DNA of 64,000 nt, taken from the NCBI GenBank assembly GCA_963752755.1, contig CAVVZJ010000012.1:1-64000 (forward strand). The letters are read 5' to 3'. Shown here in pieces: positions 35,582 through 46,300 of the stretch. The stretch's first letter is position 1. Every line of letters starts with the position of its first letter. Made by a program: the position numbers and the translations under genes. Origin of the DNA: CAVVZJ01 sp963752755. GTDB taxonomy: Bacteria > Planctomycetota > Planctomycetia > Isosphaerales > Isosphaeraceae. The notes beneath the pieces are model-generated. The model was not told the DNA's origin, searched no databases, and saw nothing but the letters and a program-made list of their open reading frames with translations.

Positions 35582-36823
35582 TCACCGCCCGCCGGCCCGG
35601 GAGCCGTTGGCCGGGCCGATCAGCCAGGAACCGACGTGGGTCGTCATCTCGGGGAACTTGTGGCGCTGGATCTCGTCGGCGGCGTAGATCAGCCACCGGC
35701 CTTCGTGCTTCGCCGGGAGGATTCCCATCTCGTGAACTCCCGTGCCTTCCGCCAGGACGCGGCGATCGAATCGCCAGTCACCCCGGTTGGCGTAGGCCAG
35801 GATTTTCGGTTTCGGGTTCATGGGGAACGACCAGCCACCGGCCGTCATCTCGCCGACGATGATGTCCGCGCGGCCGTCGCCGTCGAGATCCGTGACGACC
35901 AGGCTATGCGGGCAATAGAGCCCGTGGTCGATCGCGTGGTAGCTCCAGAGGCCCTCCGGTCGATCGGGGTCGCGCTGGAAGATGCCAAGTTGAGAATTGG
36001 GGATTTCGGCCTGGGAGGCCACGATTTCGAGGGAACCGTCGCCGTTCATGTCCGCCAGGGCGAGCTTGTCCATGCCGCCCCAGCCCCGGCCTCCCAGTCC
36101 CCATAGCGCCGGAGCTTCCATGGTTGACGGGTCGGGTCGGCGGGGCATTCCGCCCAGTACTGACCGCAGACGACGTCCGGACGTCCGTGGCCAGCGAGGT
36201 CCCCGACCGCCAGACCGGATTGCGACTCGCGAGGCGTCTTGCCGATCTCGTGACGCACCCAGGGCTGCTCCGGATCGTTGGGGATCTGGAACCAGACGAG
36301 CTGCTGACGATCCAGGACAGCGACGACTCCCCGGATGGATTCGCCCGAGGGGCCTTGCATCGCGATGGGCCTCGAGATCGTGCGGCGCGATGGGGCCTGA
36401 GCCGAGGTCCGCGATCCGGTGCTCGACCCAGGCTTGCTGGCCCGGTCGCTCCGCGAACCAGAGAAGGACGGGGTCGCTGACCGATCGCCCCCGACCTCGG
36501 GCCACGACAAGTTCGTCGATGCCGTCGCCGTCCACGTCGATCGCACAGCCGCCATTCGAGTATTCCAGACCCGGACGTTCCGCCACCACCTCCTTCTGGT
36601 CGGGCTTCGCCGGAGGCCACTCCAGGATCCGATCGCCCCAGGCCACGATGCGGAACCCGTCAGCGGCTCGACGGTGCGTGGCCTGGGCCAGGTGCTCCTT
36701 GCCCAGTTGAGCCAGCACGACGTGACGCACCTCGGGCGAGCCGGTCCCCGCGTTTCCGGCTCCGTCGGCGTGGCCGACAGCCAGGCCCAGACCGCCCAGC
36801 ACACCCAGGATCAACGGCAGCAT
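35582..36823 (-). CDS. FG-GAP/VCBS repeat secreted protein (frameshifted)
   Basis: A protein of about 410 residues with a signal peptide (LILGVLGGLGLAVGHADG) and a beta-propeller of FG-GAP repeats. Each repeat carries a calcium-type DxDGDG loop: AIDVDGDGIDELVVA, LADMNGDGSLEIVAS and VTDLDGDGRADIIVGE, with a degraded copy AVGDLAGHGRPDVV in the shifted section. Indels near 36350 and 36100 move the middle third into another frame. The ATG at 36823 follows GAGG and stands directly before the signal peptide. Such propellers bind ligands or partner proteins on the cell surface; the specific role is unknown. Confidence 0.8.
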   Translation of the reverse strand: MLPLILGVLGGLGLAVGHADGAGNAGTGSPEVRHVVLAQLGKEHLAQATHRRAADGFRIVAWGDRILEWPPAKPDQKEVVAERPGLEYSNGGCAIDVDGDGIDELVVARGRGRSVSDPVLLWFAERPGQQAWVEHRIADLGSGPIAPHDLEAHRDARPLGRIHPGSRRCPGSSAARLVPDPQRSGAALGASRDRQDASRVAIRSGGRGPRWPRTSGRRLRSVLGGMPRRPDPSTMEAPALWGLGGRGWGGMDKLALADMNGDGSLEIVASQAEIPNSQLGIFQRDPDRPEGLWSYHAIDHGLYCPHSLVVTDLDGDGRADIIVGEMTAGGWSFPMNPKPKILAYANRGDWRFDRRVLAEGTGVHEMGILPAKHEGRWLIYAADEIQRHKFPEMTTHVGSWLIGPANGSRAGGR

Positions 36824-36888
36824 AGTCACCTCAGAGGATGAGGACGTGGCGATTCTTAAGGTCATGCCCGCGAGGCGGGACCCTGGGC

Positions 36889-37645
36889 TCAGTAGCTGTC
36901 GGCCGAGATGACCTCGCTGCCCGAGCGACTTCCCAACCCCCACCAGACGTTGATGGCGACGGAACTCTTGATGGCATGCACCGATCCGTCGGCCATCAGA
37001 ACGTTGGCGACTCCGGGGTGCCGGCTACTGGCCGTGATGGCTCCGCCGCCGAAGCCGCCCTGGTAGTAGCAGCTCCACGTGTTGGGCGGCATGACGTGGG
37101 AGTAACGTGTATGATGCGGAACGCCGCAATACCAGGCCCGACCCATCGCGCTGAAGGACAGACCTCCCCAGAGCGGCGAGGTCTGGGGATTCAGGGACTT
37201 GCAGGCGAGGTAGTACGCCTGGGGGGTCGTGACCGTATTCGTCGGTCCAAGCTGGAGGATCGAGGAGGTTGGCACCATGGATCGCGCTGCTGGAAGTTCT
37301 CAGTGCCGATTCCCATGACCACCTCGCTGAAGGCAGCCGTGTTGCTCAGACCATCGGTGATGTCGCTGAAGCGGACGACCCGAGCCTGCTGGGTCGGGAG
37401 GCTCGATCCGGGGCCGGCGACGGCCTGAAAGAGGCCATCGAACGCGGAGGTCAGATTGAACGAGTTGGGTGTCGAGCCGGCATTGCCGTGGTAACTGGTG
37501 TGGCCATCGGCGCTGGTTTGCCGATTGGTGTCGGAGGGGCACAGCAAGACGCTCATCTGGGTGATCCGGGCCGTCATGTTGGCCAGTCCATGGGGACTGG
37601 CGGCCGTCCCATTGCTTGCGAAGTTGAGCGTGTTGAAGGCTCAGC
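36889..37645 (-). pseudogene. DUF1559 pseudopilin-like gene, 5'-truncated
   Basis: The C-terminal two thirds of a DUF1559 protein: FNTLNFASNGTAASPHGLANMTARI, VLLCPSDTNRQ, VVRFSDITDGLSNTAAFSEVVMG and the diagnostic H-x9-DG end, RHPGVANVLMADGSVHAIKSSV. A frameshift lies near 37275. The N-terminal type IV pilin-like signal (FTLIELLVVIAI-type) and about 100 residues are missing; a stop sits right before the FNTLNF codons. Upstream sequence is the tpx 3' end. The loss coincides with an inverted repeat at 37640-37672, so this looks like a real deletion junction rather than a read error. Confidence 0.75.
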
Positions 37646-38260
37646 ACGTGCACTCAGGGTGGACGTGCTGAGTCTTCCATGGTGTTCAGCGCTGCTGTAC
37701 GGATGGGGAGAGGTTGCGACCGCCGAGGATTCAGGCCCGGCCGCCTCGCGCAGGGCGCCGAGCGCGGCGTCGTAGTTCGGTTCCTGCGCGATCTCGGGCA
37801 CGTACTCGACGTGCTTGAGCGTGCCGTTGGTGTCCACGACGAAGATCGAGCGCGCCAGCAAGGGCATGGGCAGGCTTGTGATGAGCACGCCGTAATGCTC
37901 GCCGAAGCTGTGGTTGTGGGTGTCGGAGAGGTTCTTCAGGTTGGAGATGTTCGACTCGGAGCAGAACCGCTTCATGGCGAACGGCAGGTCGAGGCTGATC
38001 GTGTACGCCTCCACCTTGTCGCCCAGGGCGTTGAGCTGCTCGGCGAACTTGCGGGTCTGGACGTTGCAAACCGGCGTATCGAGCGACGGCACGACGCTGA
38101 ACAGCCGGACCTTGCTGCCGGTGTCGCCCAGCTTGACGAGGCTGAGCCCGTCGCTGACGCACTCGAAGTCCGGCGCCTTGTCGCCGGCCTTGAGCCTCGG
38201 CCCGGCCAGATCGACCGGGTTGCCCTTCATCGTCACCTCGCCCTTGCGCACTTCAGCCAT
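37574..38260 (-). CDS. tpx: Thiol peroxidase, with odd C-terminal extension
   Basis: Tpx-type 2-Cys peroxiredoxin. The peroxidatic Cys65 lies in PSLDTPVCNVQTRKF and the resolving Cys100 in MKRFCSESN. DKAPDFECV and the active-site Thr and Arg positions are in place. A normal Tpx ends about residue 175 (NYDAALGALREAA). Here the frame runs on for about 50 residues (SSAVATSPHPYSSAEHHG...) through an inverted repeat and into the DUF1559 remnant in another frame. The ATG at 38260 starts MAEVRKGEVT. It reduces hydroperoxides in the cytoplasm. The extension probably results from the deletion that also truncated the DUF1559 gene. Confidence 0.9.
   Translation of the reverse strand: MAEVRKGEVTMKGNPVDLAGPRLKAGDKAPDFECVSDGLSLVKLGDTGSKVRLFSVVPSLDTPVCNVQTRKFAEQLNALGDKVEAYTISLDLPFAMKRFCSESNISNLKNLSDTHNHSFGEHYGVLITSLPMPLLARSIFVVDTNGTLKHVEYVPEIAQEPNYDAALGALREAAGPESSAVATSPHPYSSAEHHGRLSTSTLSARAEPSTRSTSQAMGRPPVPMDWPT
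37640..37672. repeat. Inverted repeat at the tpx/DUF1559 junction
   Basis: CTCAGCACGT (37640-37649) and ACGTGCTGAG (37663-37672) are perfect reverse complements with a 13-nt spacer. The repeat could be the old tpx terminator or the trace of a deletion or insertion at this junction. Confidence 0.55.
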
Positions 38261-38541
38261 GAGTGGAACCCTCGAAGCGGTTTTCCCGAACCTGCGATCC
38301 GCCCCTCCCTGGCTTCCCGCCGGGGGCGTCCCTCCTGCTGATCTCGAACGTGCCCCCTGACTCAAGAGTGTTCAGGGTAGTCACCGGATCGCTTGACGGC
38401 AAGGCACCAGGGCCGCATCGCGCGGCAGAGATTCGGACGTGCAAGTGCGGCTGCGGGGTGGTTAGATTGACGTACGTCACTTCGGTCGCGGTCTGACGCC
38501 CGATCATATCTCGTCGTTGATCTCGGGAAGGAAACCGCGTC

Positions 38542-40240
38542 ATGCGCCCCCCTGCCCCTCCCAACCGGCGACCTCGCCCCGGGCTCGCGGGCCTGGCGGT
38601 CGTCGGCCTCGTCTTGACACTGATGCTGCAGCACCGAGACCCGCCTCGCCGCGGTCTGGGACGAGCCGTTCACGCTCGGTCGCGAGGCCCGACTCCGCGC
38701 CTGGTTCCAGGCTCTCGGCGACCCGGCGAGCTTCGCGGCTCACTGGAATGCCCCGAAGTCCCGAATTCCTGAGCGACGGCCAGCCGCCTCCGCGCGCGTC
38801 GCAGCTGGATTCCCGGACCGACCTCTTCCGGCCGGAAGTCCTCGCCTGGTTCTGGCCGTTCGCCCGCGAGGAGCCGCACGGGCATCCACCCTTCTACGCT
38901 CTCGTCGGCCTGGTCGGCGACCTCGTCGTCCCCCGCTGGGACGAACTGCCGCGGGCACGGTTCGGGCCGATCCTGGCGTTCAGCCTCACCGCCGGCGCGG
39001 TCGTCGTCTTCTTCGCCCGACGCTGGGGATTCTGGGCCGCCCTCGCGGCCGGCCGGGGCCTGGGTCTTCCAGCCGCGACTCTTCGCCCACGGCCACTACG
39101 CCCACTACGATGCCCTGCTCACCGCGCTCTGGGTCGGCGCGATCCTGGCGTTTTCTCGGGCGGTTGAGCCGCGGGAGGCGCAACACGTCGCGTCGGGACT
39201 GGTGGTCCGGAACGCTCCTTTTCGGACTCTGCGCCGGCGGCGCGGCGGCCACGAAGCTGACCGGCTGGTTCCTGCCTTTGCCGTTCTTGGTCTGGACCCT
39301 CGTCCGCCGCGACGGCCGGGGCGCGAAGTCGCTCCTGCTCGGCGGCCTGGTCGCATCGCCTTCCTCTTCGCCACCAACCCGAACTGGTGGCACGACCCGC
39401 TCGCCGGCCTCGAATGCTTCTTCCGGTCGAACCTCACCCGGTCGCAGACCACCCGCATCCCAACCCTCTTCCTCGGCCGGGTCTATCTGACCCCGAAGGA
39501 ATCCCTGCCCTGGTACAACACGATCGTCTGGACCGTCGCCGTCACCCCCGCCGGCTTCCTGGCGCTGGCATTGGCGGGCCTGGTCGTCGCCTTCCGCGAC
39601 CGCGCGGCACGCTCGTTCGGCACCCTGGCCGCGACGAACTGGTTCTTCCTGCTCGCCTTGCGGGCCTTACCGCAGGCCCCCGGCCACGACGCCGAGCGTC
39701 AGTTCCTGCCCGCCTTCGGTTGCCTGGCCCTGCTCGGCGGGTCTGGGCGCGGCGGGTCTGGTCGCGGAGGTTCCGCGTCTGGGGACGAGTCGGCGATTGT
39801 CGCGGCGCTGGTCGAGGGGATGGCGAGCGTCGCCCCTGATGATGCCGGTGCCGCTCTCCTACTACAGCCCGCTCGTCGGGGGTCTCCCGGGCGCCTCGCG
39901 GCTCGGGTTCGAACCGACCTACTACTGGGACGCCCTCGATCGATGACGCCCTCGACTGGCTCAACACGCACACCCGTCCCGACCAGAAGGTTGCCTTCTG
40001 CGCCGACATCCCTCTCTGGCCGTTCCTTCACCGTACCGGCCGACTCCGCCCAGCGGTGGCCGCCGGCGCCCCGGGCGATTGGGCATGGCTGGTCGTGCAG
40101 AACCGGCCCGGGATGTTCGACGCCCCGATCCGCCGGCTGATCCGCGAGATCGGGCCGCGTCACGTCCTCGTCGCGAAGTGCGGCGTCCCCTTGCTCTGGG
40201 CCTTCCCGTTCCGCGAGTTCGACGGCTCGCTCAGGCCGCG
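38542..40240 (+). CDS. Polytopic membrane glycosyltransferase-like protein (GT39/ArnT-like, heavily frameshifted)
   Basis: Translation pieced across several indels gives about 560 residues. It starts at MRPPAPPNRRPRPGLAGLAVVGLVL (38542) and has many helices: FGPILAFSLTAGAVVVFFARRWG, YDALLTALWVGAILAF, ATKLTGWFLPLPFLVWTLVRR, PAGFLALALAGLVVAF. A soluble C-terminal part follows (DWLNTHTRPDQKVAFC, RHVLVAKCGVPLLWAFPF). HGHPPFYALVGLVGD near the N-terminus and HGHYAHYDALLTALW resemble the periplasmic loops of dolichol-phosphate-mannose-type enzymes. The end is unclear and runs into csrA on the other strand. It likely transfers sugars from a lipid carrier; the family call is moderate. Confidence 0.6.
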
Positions 40241-40428
40241 GCGGTCCGCGCCTTCGCCCAGTCGGAGCGATCCTCGACCCTCGGGAGGATCTCCTCGCGA
40301 TAGACGGTCACGCCGTTCGGCGCCTCGATCCCGATGCGGACGCTGTTGCGGTCGATCTTCACGATGCTGATCCGGACGTCCGGGCCGACCTGGAACCGCT
40401 GACCGAGCTTCCTGCTCAAGACCAACAT
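40231..40428 (-). CDS. csrA: Carbon storage regulator CsrA
   Basis: A 65-residue RNA-binding regulator. MLVLSRKLGQRFQVG, VRISIVKIDRNSVRIGIEAP and VTVYREEIL are the classic beta1, core and beta5 segments; Leu4 and Arg6 in the first strand and Arg in VYREEI contact GGA motifs. The charged tail (RVEDRSDWAKARTAAA) is short. AAGGAGGAGAG precedes the ATG. It stands convergent to the membrane glycosyltransferase gene. It would act as a global post-transcriptional regulator, as elsewhere. Confidence 0.95.
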   Translation of the reverse strand: MLVLSRKLGQRFQVGPDVRISIVKIDRNSVRIGIEAPNGVTVYREEILPRVEDRSDWAKARTAAA

Positions 40429-40742
40429 GGCGTTCTCTCCTCCTTGAGATCGGCCCGCCACGGCTTCCGACGCCGCTCGTCCGATTCGCCCGGAGGGAAA
40501 CGCACCTGCCGTGCCGAACCGTCCTGGAATCTCCTTCGAGGCCCTCTTTGCCTGCGAAGAACCTTCGCTCCGCTGACCACTTACGATAAAATGTCTCCCG
40601 ACCGTGATTCTCGCCGATTGGCCCTTCCGGCCTCCGGCCCGACCGCGGATTGTAACTTTTTCCTCAAGTCCATGGACGATTCCTCCGTCAGACGTCCGAG
40701 GGTGCATGTCGCCAACATTGCCGAATACGTCGAGGCCGCCTC
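40429..40742. other. Divergent intergenic region between csrA and the YfhO-like gene
   Basis: No supported gene. A 24-codon frame at 40672 (MDDSSVRRPRVHVANIAEYVEAAS) ends on the start of the next gene and could be a leader peptide or chance. AT-richer runs near 40585 and 40655 may hold promoters. Confidence 0.35.
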
Positions 40743-43348
40743 GTGAGTGAGCCGCCCCGCCTCACCCGTCGCCTCCTCGACCACTGGCCGACCTTCCTCC
40801 TGCTCGCCGGCCTCGTCCGCCTGGCTCTGGCCGATCGGCCTGGGCGGGAAGATGCCCGTCGGCGGCGACGTGACCCAGTTCTCCATCGGCCTGATGGGCT
40901 TCCTCCGCAAGTCGCTGACCTCGTTCCACCTCCCCCTCTGGAACGACCTCTGGGGCTACGGCTTCCCCGGCCTCGCCGAGAGCCAGATGGGCGTCTATTA
41001 CCCGCCCCACTGGCTCCTTTATGGCTTCCTCCCCACCGAGGCCGCCTACACCGCCAGCCTCGTCCTCCACACCTTCTGGGCCGGCCTCGGCGCCTCCTGG
41101 GCCGCCCGACGCTTCGGCGCCTCCCGCCCTTCCTCCGCCTCGCCGGTTTCGCCTGGGCCACCTCCGGCTTCTACGTCATCCACATCACCCACCAGTGGGG
41201 CTACACCACCGGCAGTTGGATGCCCTGGGCCTGGGGCCTCGCCTGGGACCTCGCCCGCGGCCTCGGCGGTCGCCGACGTTTCCTGACCCTCGCCGCCGTG
41301 CTCTCCCTCCAGGTCTTCCCCGGCCACTTCCAGCTCGCCTTCACCACCCAGGTCGGCGTCTTCGCCCTGACCCTCTGGGGCCTCGTCGATCGCGGTCGCG
41401 ACCCGTCTTCGGTTCCCCTCCGTTCCCGCTGGGGCGGCCTCGCCGTGATGCTCGCCTGGCTTTTCGCCGGTTTTTTGACCGCCTGCCAGCTCGTCCCCAC
41501 CTGGGAACTCGCCCGACGCGCCGAGACCGATCGCACCTGGGAATACCTCTCCGGCTTCGCCTACAGTCCCGTTCACCTCGTCTCCTACGTCGCCCCCGGC
41601 CTCTTCCACCGCTCCCCCCTCTGGCGACCCCTCGCCTGGGACCCCTTCCACACCTCCCCCGAGGAATGCCTCGCCTACGTCGGCCTCGTCCCCCTCTGGC
41701 TCGCCTGGTCCGCCTTCTGGCGTGAGGGACGCCGCAACCCCGCCGTCCGCGCCCTCGCCTTCGTCGGCTTCCTCTCCCTCCTCCTCAGCCTCGGCCCCTA
41801 CATCCCCGGCTTCTCCTACCTGATCCGCCTCCCCGGCTTCAGCTTCTTCCGCGCCCCCGCCCGCTGGGGCCTGGCGACGATGCTTTCCCTCTCCCTCCTC
41901 GCCGCCCTCGGCCTCGACCGCCTGACCACCTGGGTCCGCGTCCGCCCCGCCCTCCTCCGCTTCGCCGCCGTCGCCCTGCTCGCCCCGACGCTCTGCGTCG
42001 TCGCCGTCGAGCTGGCGCTGGCCTCCACGTCCTCCCCCGGCCTGCCGGCTATCGCGAACGCCTTCGAGAAGCTCCGCCAGCTCCTCCCCTGGACCCCGCC
42101 CCCTGAGCCCAACCGCCTGGACCTCAATCACTTCCAATTGGTGATGGACCGCGCCCGCCGACCGTCCGACAACCCGATCGTCCTCGCCGCCCTCGGCCGC
42201 CGCGGCCTCGACCTCAAACTCCCGCTTCGACCGCGAGCGCTGGCACATCTACGTCGAGGAACTCGCCGAACCCGCCGCCCTCCTCGCCCTCCTGATCGCC
42301 CTCGCCCTCTTCGCCCGGAAGCCCCGCAACCTCGCCGTCGGCCTCGTCGCCCTCACCGCCGCCGACCTCCTCCTCTTCGGCCGCCATCGCGACGTGGACC
42401 TCGGCCCGATCCGCTCGCTTGATCGAGCAAAGCCCGGTCCTCCAGAGCCCTCGCCGAAGACGCGGCGACGACGCGAGGTCGGACCATCGGTCCCCTGGGG
42501 AACCTGCCGATGCTCGTCGGCGCGGCCCCTGCTTCGGCCTATCGGACGCTCGACCTCCCCGTCGCCCCTGGTTGGACGATCGCGTCCAGCGAGTCGCTCC
42601 TCAGCTCCGCCCGCGCCGAGCGTGCAGCCGACGCGATGGTGGCGATCGGAGCGACCACGCGCGTCCTCATCCCTGGCGAGTTGCCGAGCGACGAACCCTG
42701 GCTGACCTCCCGGTTCACGGTCCAACCGATCGCCGATCCCGCTCTCCTCGGCTGGCTTGTCGGGCAGCAATCCTCCTTGCCAGAGGTGATGGCCGGAGGC
42801 TCGATTCCTCTTGATTCGGCCTCAAGAGCCCACGAGCCGGGCATGGTTTCGACCGAACACCGAGGCATTCTGGGGGTTCGACCAGTTCAAGACCTCCTTC
42901 GTGACGCCGCGATTCCTTCCTATCTGGGGCGCGTCCTCTCTCCTGGCGATCGACCGTGCCCGAGTCATTCATGGTCGAAGAGATCGAGGTCCCACCCGGA
43001 CAGGAGCCGGACAGCATTCAGATTATCATTTCACAACTCGATGACCCCGAATGGCGTGGAGTCTGGGTTGGCCCCGGCGGCGTACAACCCGCCGAGATTC
43101 ACCCCTTCATGGGCGACGTCACGGCATCGCCGGGCCACTGGATGTCGATCCCCGTTCCCGGCCCCGGCCGCTGGTCGCTACACTTACGCTACGAGGGCCG
43201 CGCCGCCTACTTCGGTCTCGCCGTCTCGGCCGTCGCCTGGACCGTCTGGCTCGCCGCCTGGGTCCATTCCCGACGCCGCGACCGAACCGCAACCGCCCCG
43301 CCCCCGTCTGTCCCCGCGACGCCGAACCCCGAGCCCAATTCCTCGTAG
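40743..43348 (+). CDS. YfhO-like polytopic membrane protein (frameshifted)
   Basis: About 865 residues when indels near 40835, 41135, 42225, 42440, 42790 and 42955 are bridged. The N-terminal half has the YfhO pattern: GGDVTQFSIGLMGFLRKSL, PLWNDLWGYGFPGLAESQMG, YYPPHWLLYGFLP, then many helices, including YIPGFSYLIRLPGFSFFRAPARW. The C-terminal part is a periplasmic region with two late helices (AALLALLIALALFAR and LAVSAVAWTVWLAAWVH). The GTG at 40743 is the likely start. YfhO-type proteins act in glycosyl or polymer transfer at the membrane. A perfect hairpin repeat begins at its last codon. Confidence 0.75.
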
Positions 43349-43408
43349 GGTGGGCTCCGCCCACCGATCTTCCATCGCCTCCAGCAGATCGGTGGGCGGA
43401 GCCCACCC
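43348..43408. repeat. Perfect 23-bp hairpin repeat (REP/MITE-like)
   Basis: A 23-bp arm at 43348-43370 beginning GGGTGGGCTCCGCCCACC is the exact reverse complement of 43386-43408, with a 15-nt loop. A decayed relative lies at 44532-44587. It stands between two genes and could also end transcription on both strands. Confidence 0.75.
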
Positions 43409-43473
43409 GACAAAGGTCCAGTCATCCAGGCCATTCCGTATCACGACACACCCGACGAGCCGGAGGATCACCG

Positions 43474-44503
43474 ATGAGTCAAGCCGTGGACGTGGCGATC
43501 GTGGGAGCCACCGGTTACACCGCGCTGCGAACTGGTCCGCATCCTCCTGCGACACCCCGGCGCCCGGGTCGTGATGGCGACCTCCCGCCAGGACGAGCGC
43601 CCCGACTCGACTCCATCCACCCCAGCCTCACCGGCCGGATCGACCTCGCCTGCGAGCCGTTCGACCCCGACAAGCTCGCCGAGCGCGCCCGCGTCGCCTT
43701 CCTCGGCCTGCCCCACGCCGCCAGCATGGCCGCCGCCGCCGAACTCCGCCAGCGGGGCGTCCGCGTCATCGACCTGAGCGCCGACTACCGGCTCAAGGAC
43801 CCCCAGGTCTATCGCGACTGGTACGACCACGACCACACCGACCCCTCCGGCCTGGCCGAGGCCGTCTATGGCCTGCCCGAACTCTACCGCGACCGCATCC
43901 CCTCCGCCGACCTGATCGCCAACCCCGGCTGCTACACCTCCACCGCCATCCTCGCCCTCGCCCCCCTGATCGCCGACGACCGCATCGAGCGTCGCGGCAT
44001 CATCATCGACGCCAAGAGCGGCGTCTCCGGCGCCGGCCGGCACGCCCAGGCTCACCACCCTCTTCGCCGAGTGCAACGAGAGCTTCTCCGCCTACGGCGT
44101 CGGCCGCCACCGCCACACGCCCGAGATCGAGCAGGTCCTCACCGACGTCGGCCGCGCCACCGGCGAGCCCGTCGATGTGATCTTCACCCCCCACCTCGTC
44201 CCCATGGACCGCGGCATCCTCGCCACCATCTACGCCACCCCCAAACGCCCCGCCGTCGAGCACGACCTGATCGACCTGTACCGCTCCTTTTACGCCGACA
44301 GCCCCTTCGTCCGCGTCGTCGGCCACCTCCCCGCCACCAAGGACTCGGCCCACACCAACTTCTGCGACCTCACCCTCCGCGTCGTGAAAGGTCGCATCCT
44401 CATCCTCGCCTGTCTTGATAACCTCATCAAAGGCGCCAGCGGCGTCGCCGTGCAGAACTTCAACCTGATGCACGGCCACCCGGAGACGACGGCGTTGCTC
44501 TGA
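43474..44503 (+). CDS. argC: N-acetyl-gamma-glutamyl-phosphate reductase (frameshifted)
   Basis: Third enzyme of arginine synthesis: NADPH reduction of N-acetylglutamyl phosphate to the semialdehyde. VDVAIVGATGYTA is the NADP site. VAFLGLPHAASM, RVIDLSADYRL, YGLPELYRDRI and the catalytic Cys in LIANPGCYTSTAILAL follow. The C-terminal half has TPHLVPMDRGILATIYA, DSAHTNFCDL and DNLIKGASGVAVQNFNLM. The ATG at 43474 follows CGGAGG. Indels near 43525, 43595 and 44040 break the frame, but all conserved blocks are present and in order, so the gene is probably functional. No other arginine gene is adjacent. Confidence 0.93.
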
Positions 44504-44531
44504 TCTCGTCTTACCTCGATCAGGAATCTCC

Positions 44532-44587
44532 GTAGCGTCGGCTCCGCCCACCGAGCCCTGAGCGTCGCCAGGGAATCGGTGGGTGGA
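44532..44587. repeat. Decayed copy of the 43348 hairpin repeat
   Basis: The left part CGTAGCGTCGGCTCCGCCCA and the right part AATCGGTGGGTGGA match the arms of the perfect copy with several changes, and the inverted symmetry is only partial. It lies between argC and the MFS gene. Confidence 0.55.
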
Positions 44588-44630
44588 ATGCGCGAGGAGA
44601 TTTCGGTCTCCGGCGACGGTTCATTCGCGG

Positions 44631-46204
44631 TCACTCGACGATCGCCGCCGCCGCGACCGGCTCATCACGGAACTTCTCCTCGGGGACCGTGTGCCGATCA
44701 GCCCGACCGGGCGGCAGGTTCAGGGCGAAGATCAGGCCGAGCGTGGCGAAGGCGAGCATCAGGAGGAAAACGTCACGCAGCGAGAGACCGAGTGTGCCCT
44801 GGATCGTCGCCAGCGCTTCCGGCCCGAGCTTGCGGAGCGTATCGACCCGCAAGGCGGCCGCCACGTCGCGGAAGCCGGGAAGCCGACGCGTCACCTCCCA
44901 ACCGAGCGCCGCGCCGAGGGCCGCCACACCCAGCACGCCGCCCATCGACCGCGAGAATGTCACGGCGCCCGTCGCCACGCCCCGGCGTTTCCAGGGAACC
45001 GCGTTCTGCACCGAGAGGATATAGCTCAACGACGACGGCCCCATCCCCAGGCCCATCACGACGAGTCCGACCGCGAAGCACGCATCCGCCCGTGACGGGA
45101 ACGACGCTCCGAGCACGATCCCGCCCATGCCCGCCACGATCAGGAGCGTTCCCGCCGTCGCCGCCAGCCGGAAGCCGAACCGGACGACCACCTTCGCCGC
45201 CACCGCCACGCTCATCGACCAACTCAGGAAAAGCGGCATGAGAAGCATGCCCGAGTCCGTTGCCTTCCGGCCGAGCACCCCTGGATGTAGAGCGGCAAGT
45301 AGGTGTCGATCCCGAACAGGATACCCCCCACGAGGAAGCTGCCCACGACCGCCGCCAGGATCGTTGGCGAGGCCAGCAGGTCCAGGGGCACGATCGGATC
45401 GGCCGCCCTCCGTTCCCACCAGCCGAACGCTCCATAAGCGACCATCGCCAGCGACGCCAGCACAACCCCCAGCACCCAGGACCGCCCCGATCCCCCCAGC
45501 AAGGCAAACAGCAGCAGGGACGTCCCCGCCGCCAGCAAGGCCGCTCCCGGCCAGTCGATCGGCCGGACCTCGCGCTCCTGCACCTCCTCGTGGAAGAAGA
45601 AAGCGATCACATAAGCGGCCGTCAGACCGAACGGCACTGTGATGAAGAAGACCCAGCGCCATGAGAGCCGGTCGGTCAGCCAACCCCCCAGGATCGGCCC
45701 CGCCACGCTCGCCGCGCCCCAGACCGCACTGAAATACCCCTGAACCCGGGCCCGTTCCTTCAGGCTGAAGAGGTCGCCGAGCAAGGTGAGGATGATCGGC
45801 ATCAAGGCGCCCGCCCCAAGCCCCTGGAGCGCCCGCATCGCGATCAACTCGCCCATGCTCCGCGACAGCCCCGAGAGTACCGAGCCCAGCAGGAATAATC
45901 CTAATCCGAATAAGATCAGGCGTTTACGTCCCCAGAGGTCGGCCAGTTTGCCGTAGATCGGCGTCGAGACGGTCATCAGCAGCAGGTAGGCCGAGAAGAC
46001 CCATGGATAGCTCTCGCCCCCGTTCAGCGCGGCGATAATCCGCGGCATCGCCGTGGCGACGACCGTCTGCTCCAGCACCGCCACCGACATAGCCAGCATC
46101 ATCGCGGCCGTCACCAGCCGCAGCGAGGTTGCCTCCGGCTTCCCGCTGGAGTGGCCGCCCCCGTCCTTCGCCGCCCCGTCCCGCACATCCTCCGCAGCCG
46201 CCAT
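44631..46204 (-). CDS. MFS multidrug exporter, DHA2/EmrB-like (frameshifted)
   Basis: Fourteen-helix type exporter of about 525 residues. Motif A is GKLADLWGRKRLI; the EmrB-like VLEQTVVATAMPRIIAAL is in helix 1, GAGALMPIILTLLGDLFSLKERARVQG follows, and motif C-type AASVAGPILGGWLTDRLSWRWVFF is in helices 5-6. A one-base indel near 45270 joins the two halves (SFLVGGILFGIDTYLPLYIQG to KATDSGMLLMPLFLSW). The start is ATG at 46204, followed by a 28-residue polar tail before helix 1. It probably pumps hydrophobic drugs or metabolites with protons. Confidence 0.9.
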
Positions 46205-46300
46205 GATCCCGGTTCTCCTGGAAACGTCCGATCGGCCCGTCCCAGTCGGGCCCGATACGATCCTTATTTTACCCGGCCCGGATAGCCCTCCCCCGTCGCC

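Noticed and set aside
39742..39784. Gly/Ser-rich tandem repeat in the glycosyltransferase-like gene
   Set aside because: Only two to three imperfect units of a short GC-rich motif inside a coding region with frameshifts; not enough to call a repeat feature.
41046..42248. A long minus-strand frame rich in E and G opposite the YfhO-like gene
   Set aside because: Low-complexity antisense shadow of a GC-rich hydrophobic gene; no motifs or RBS.
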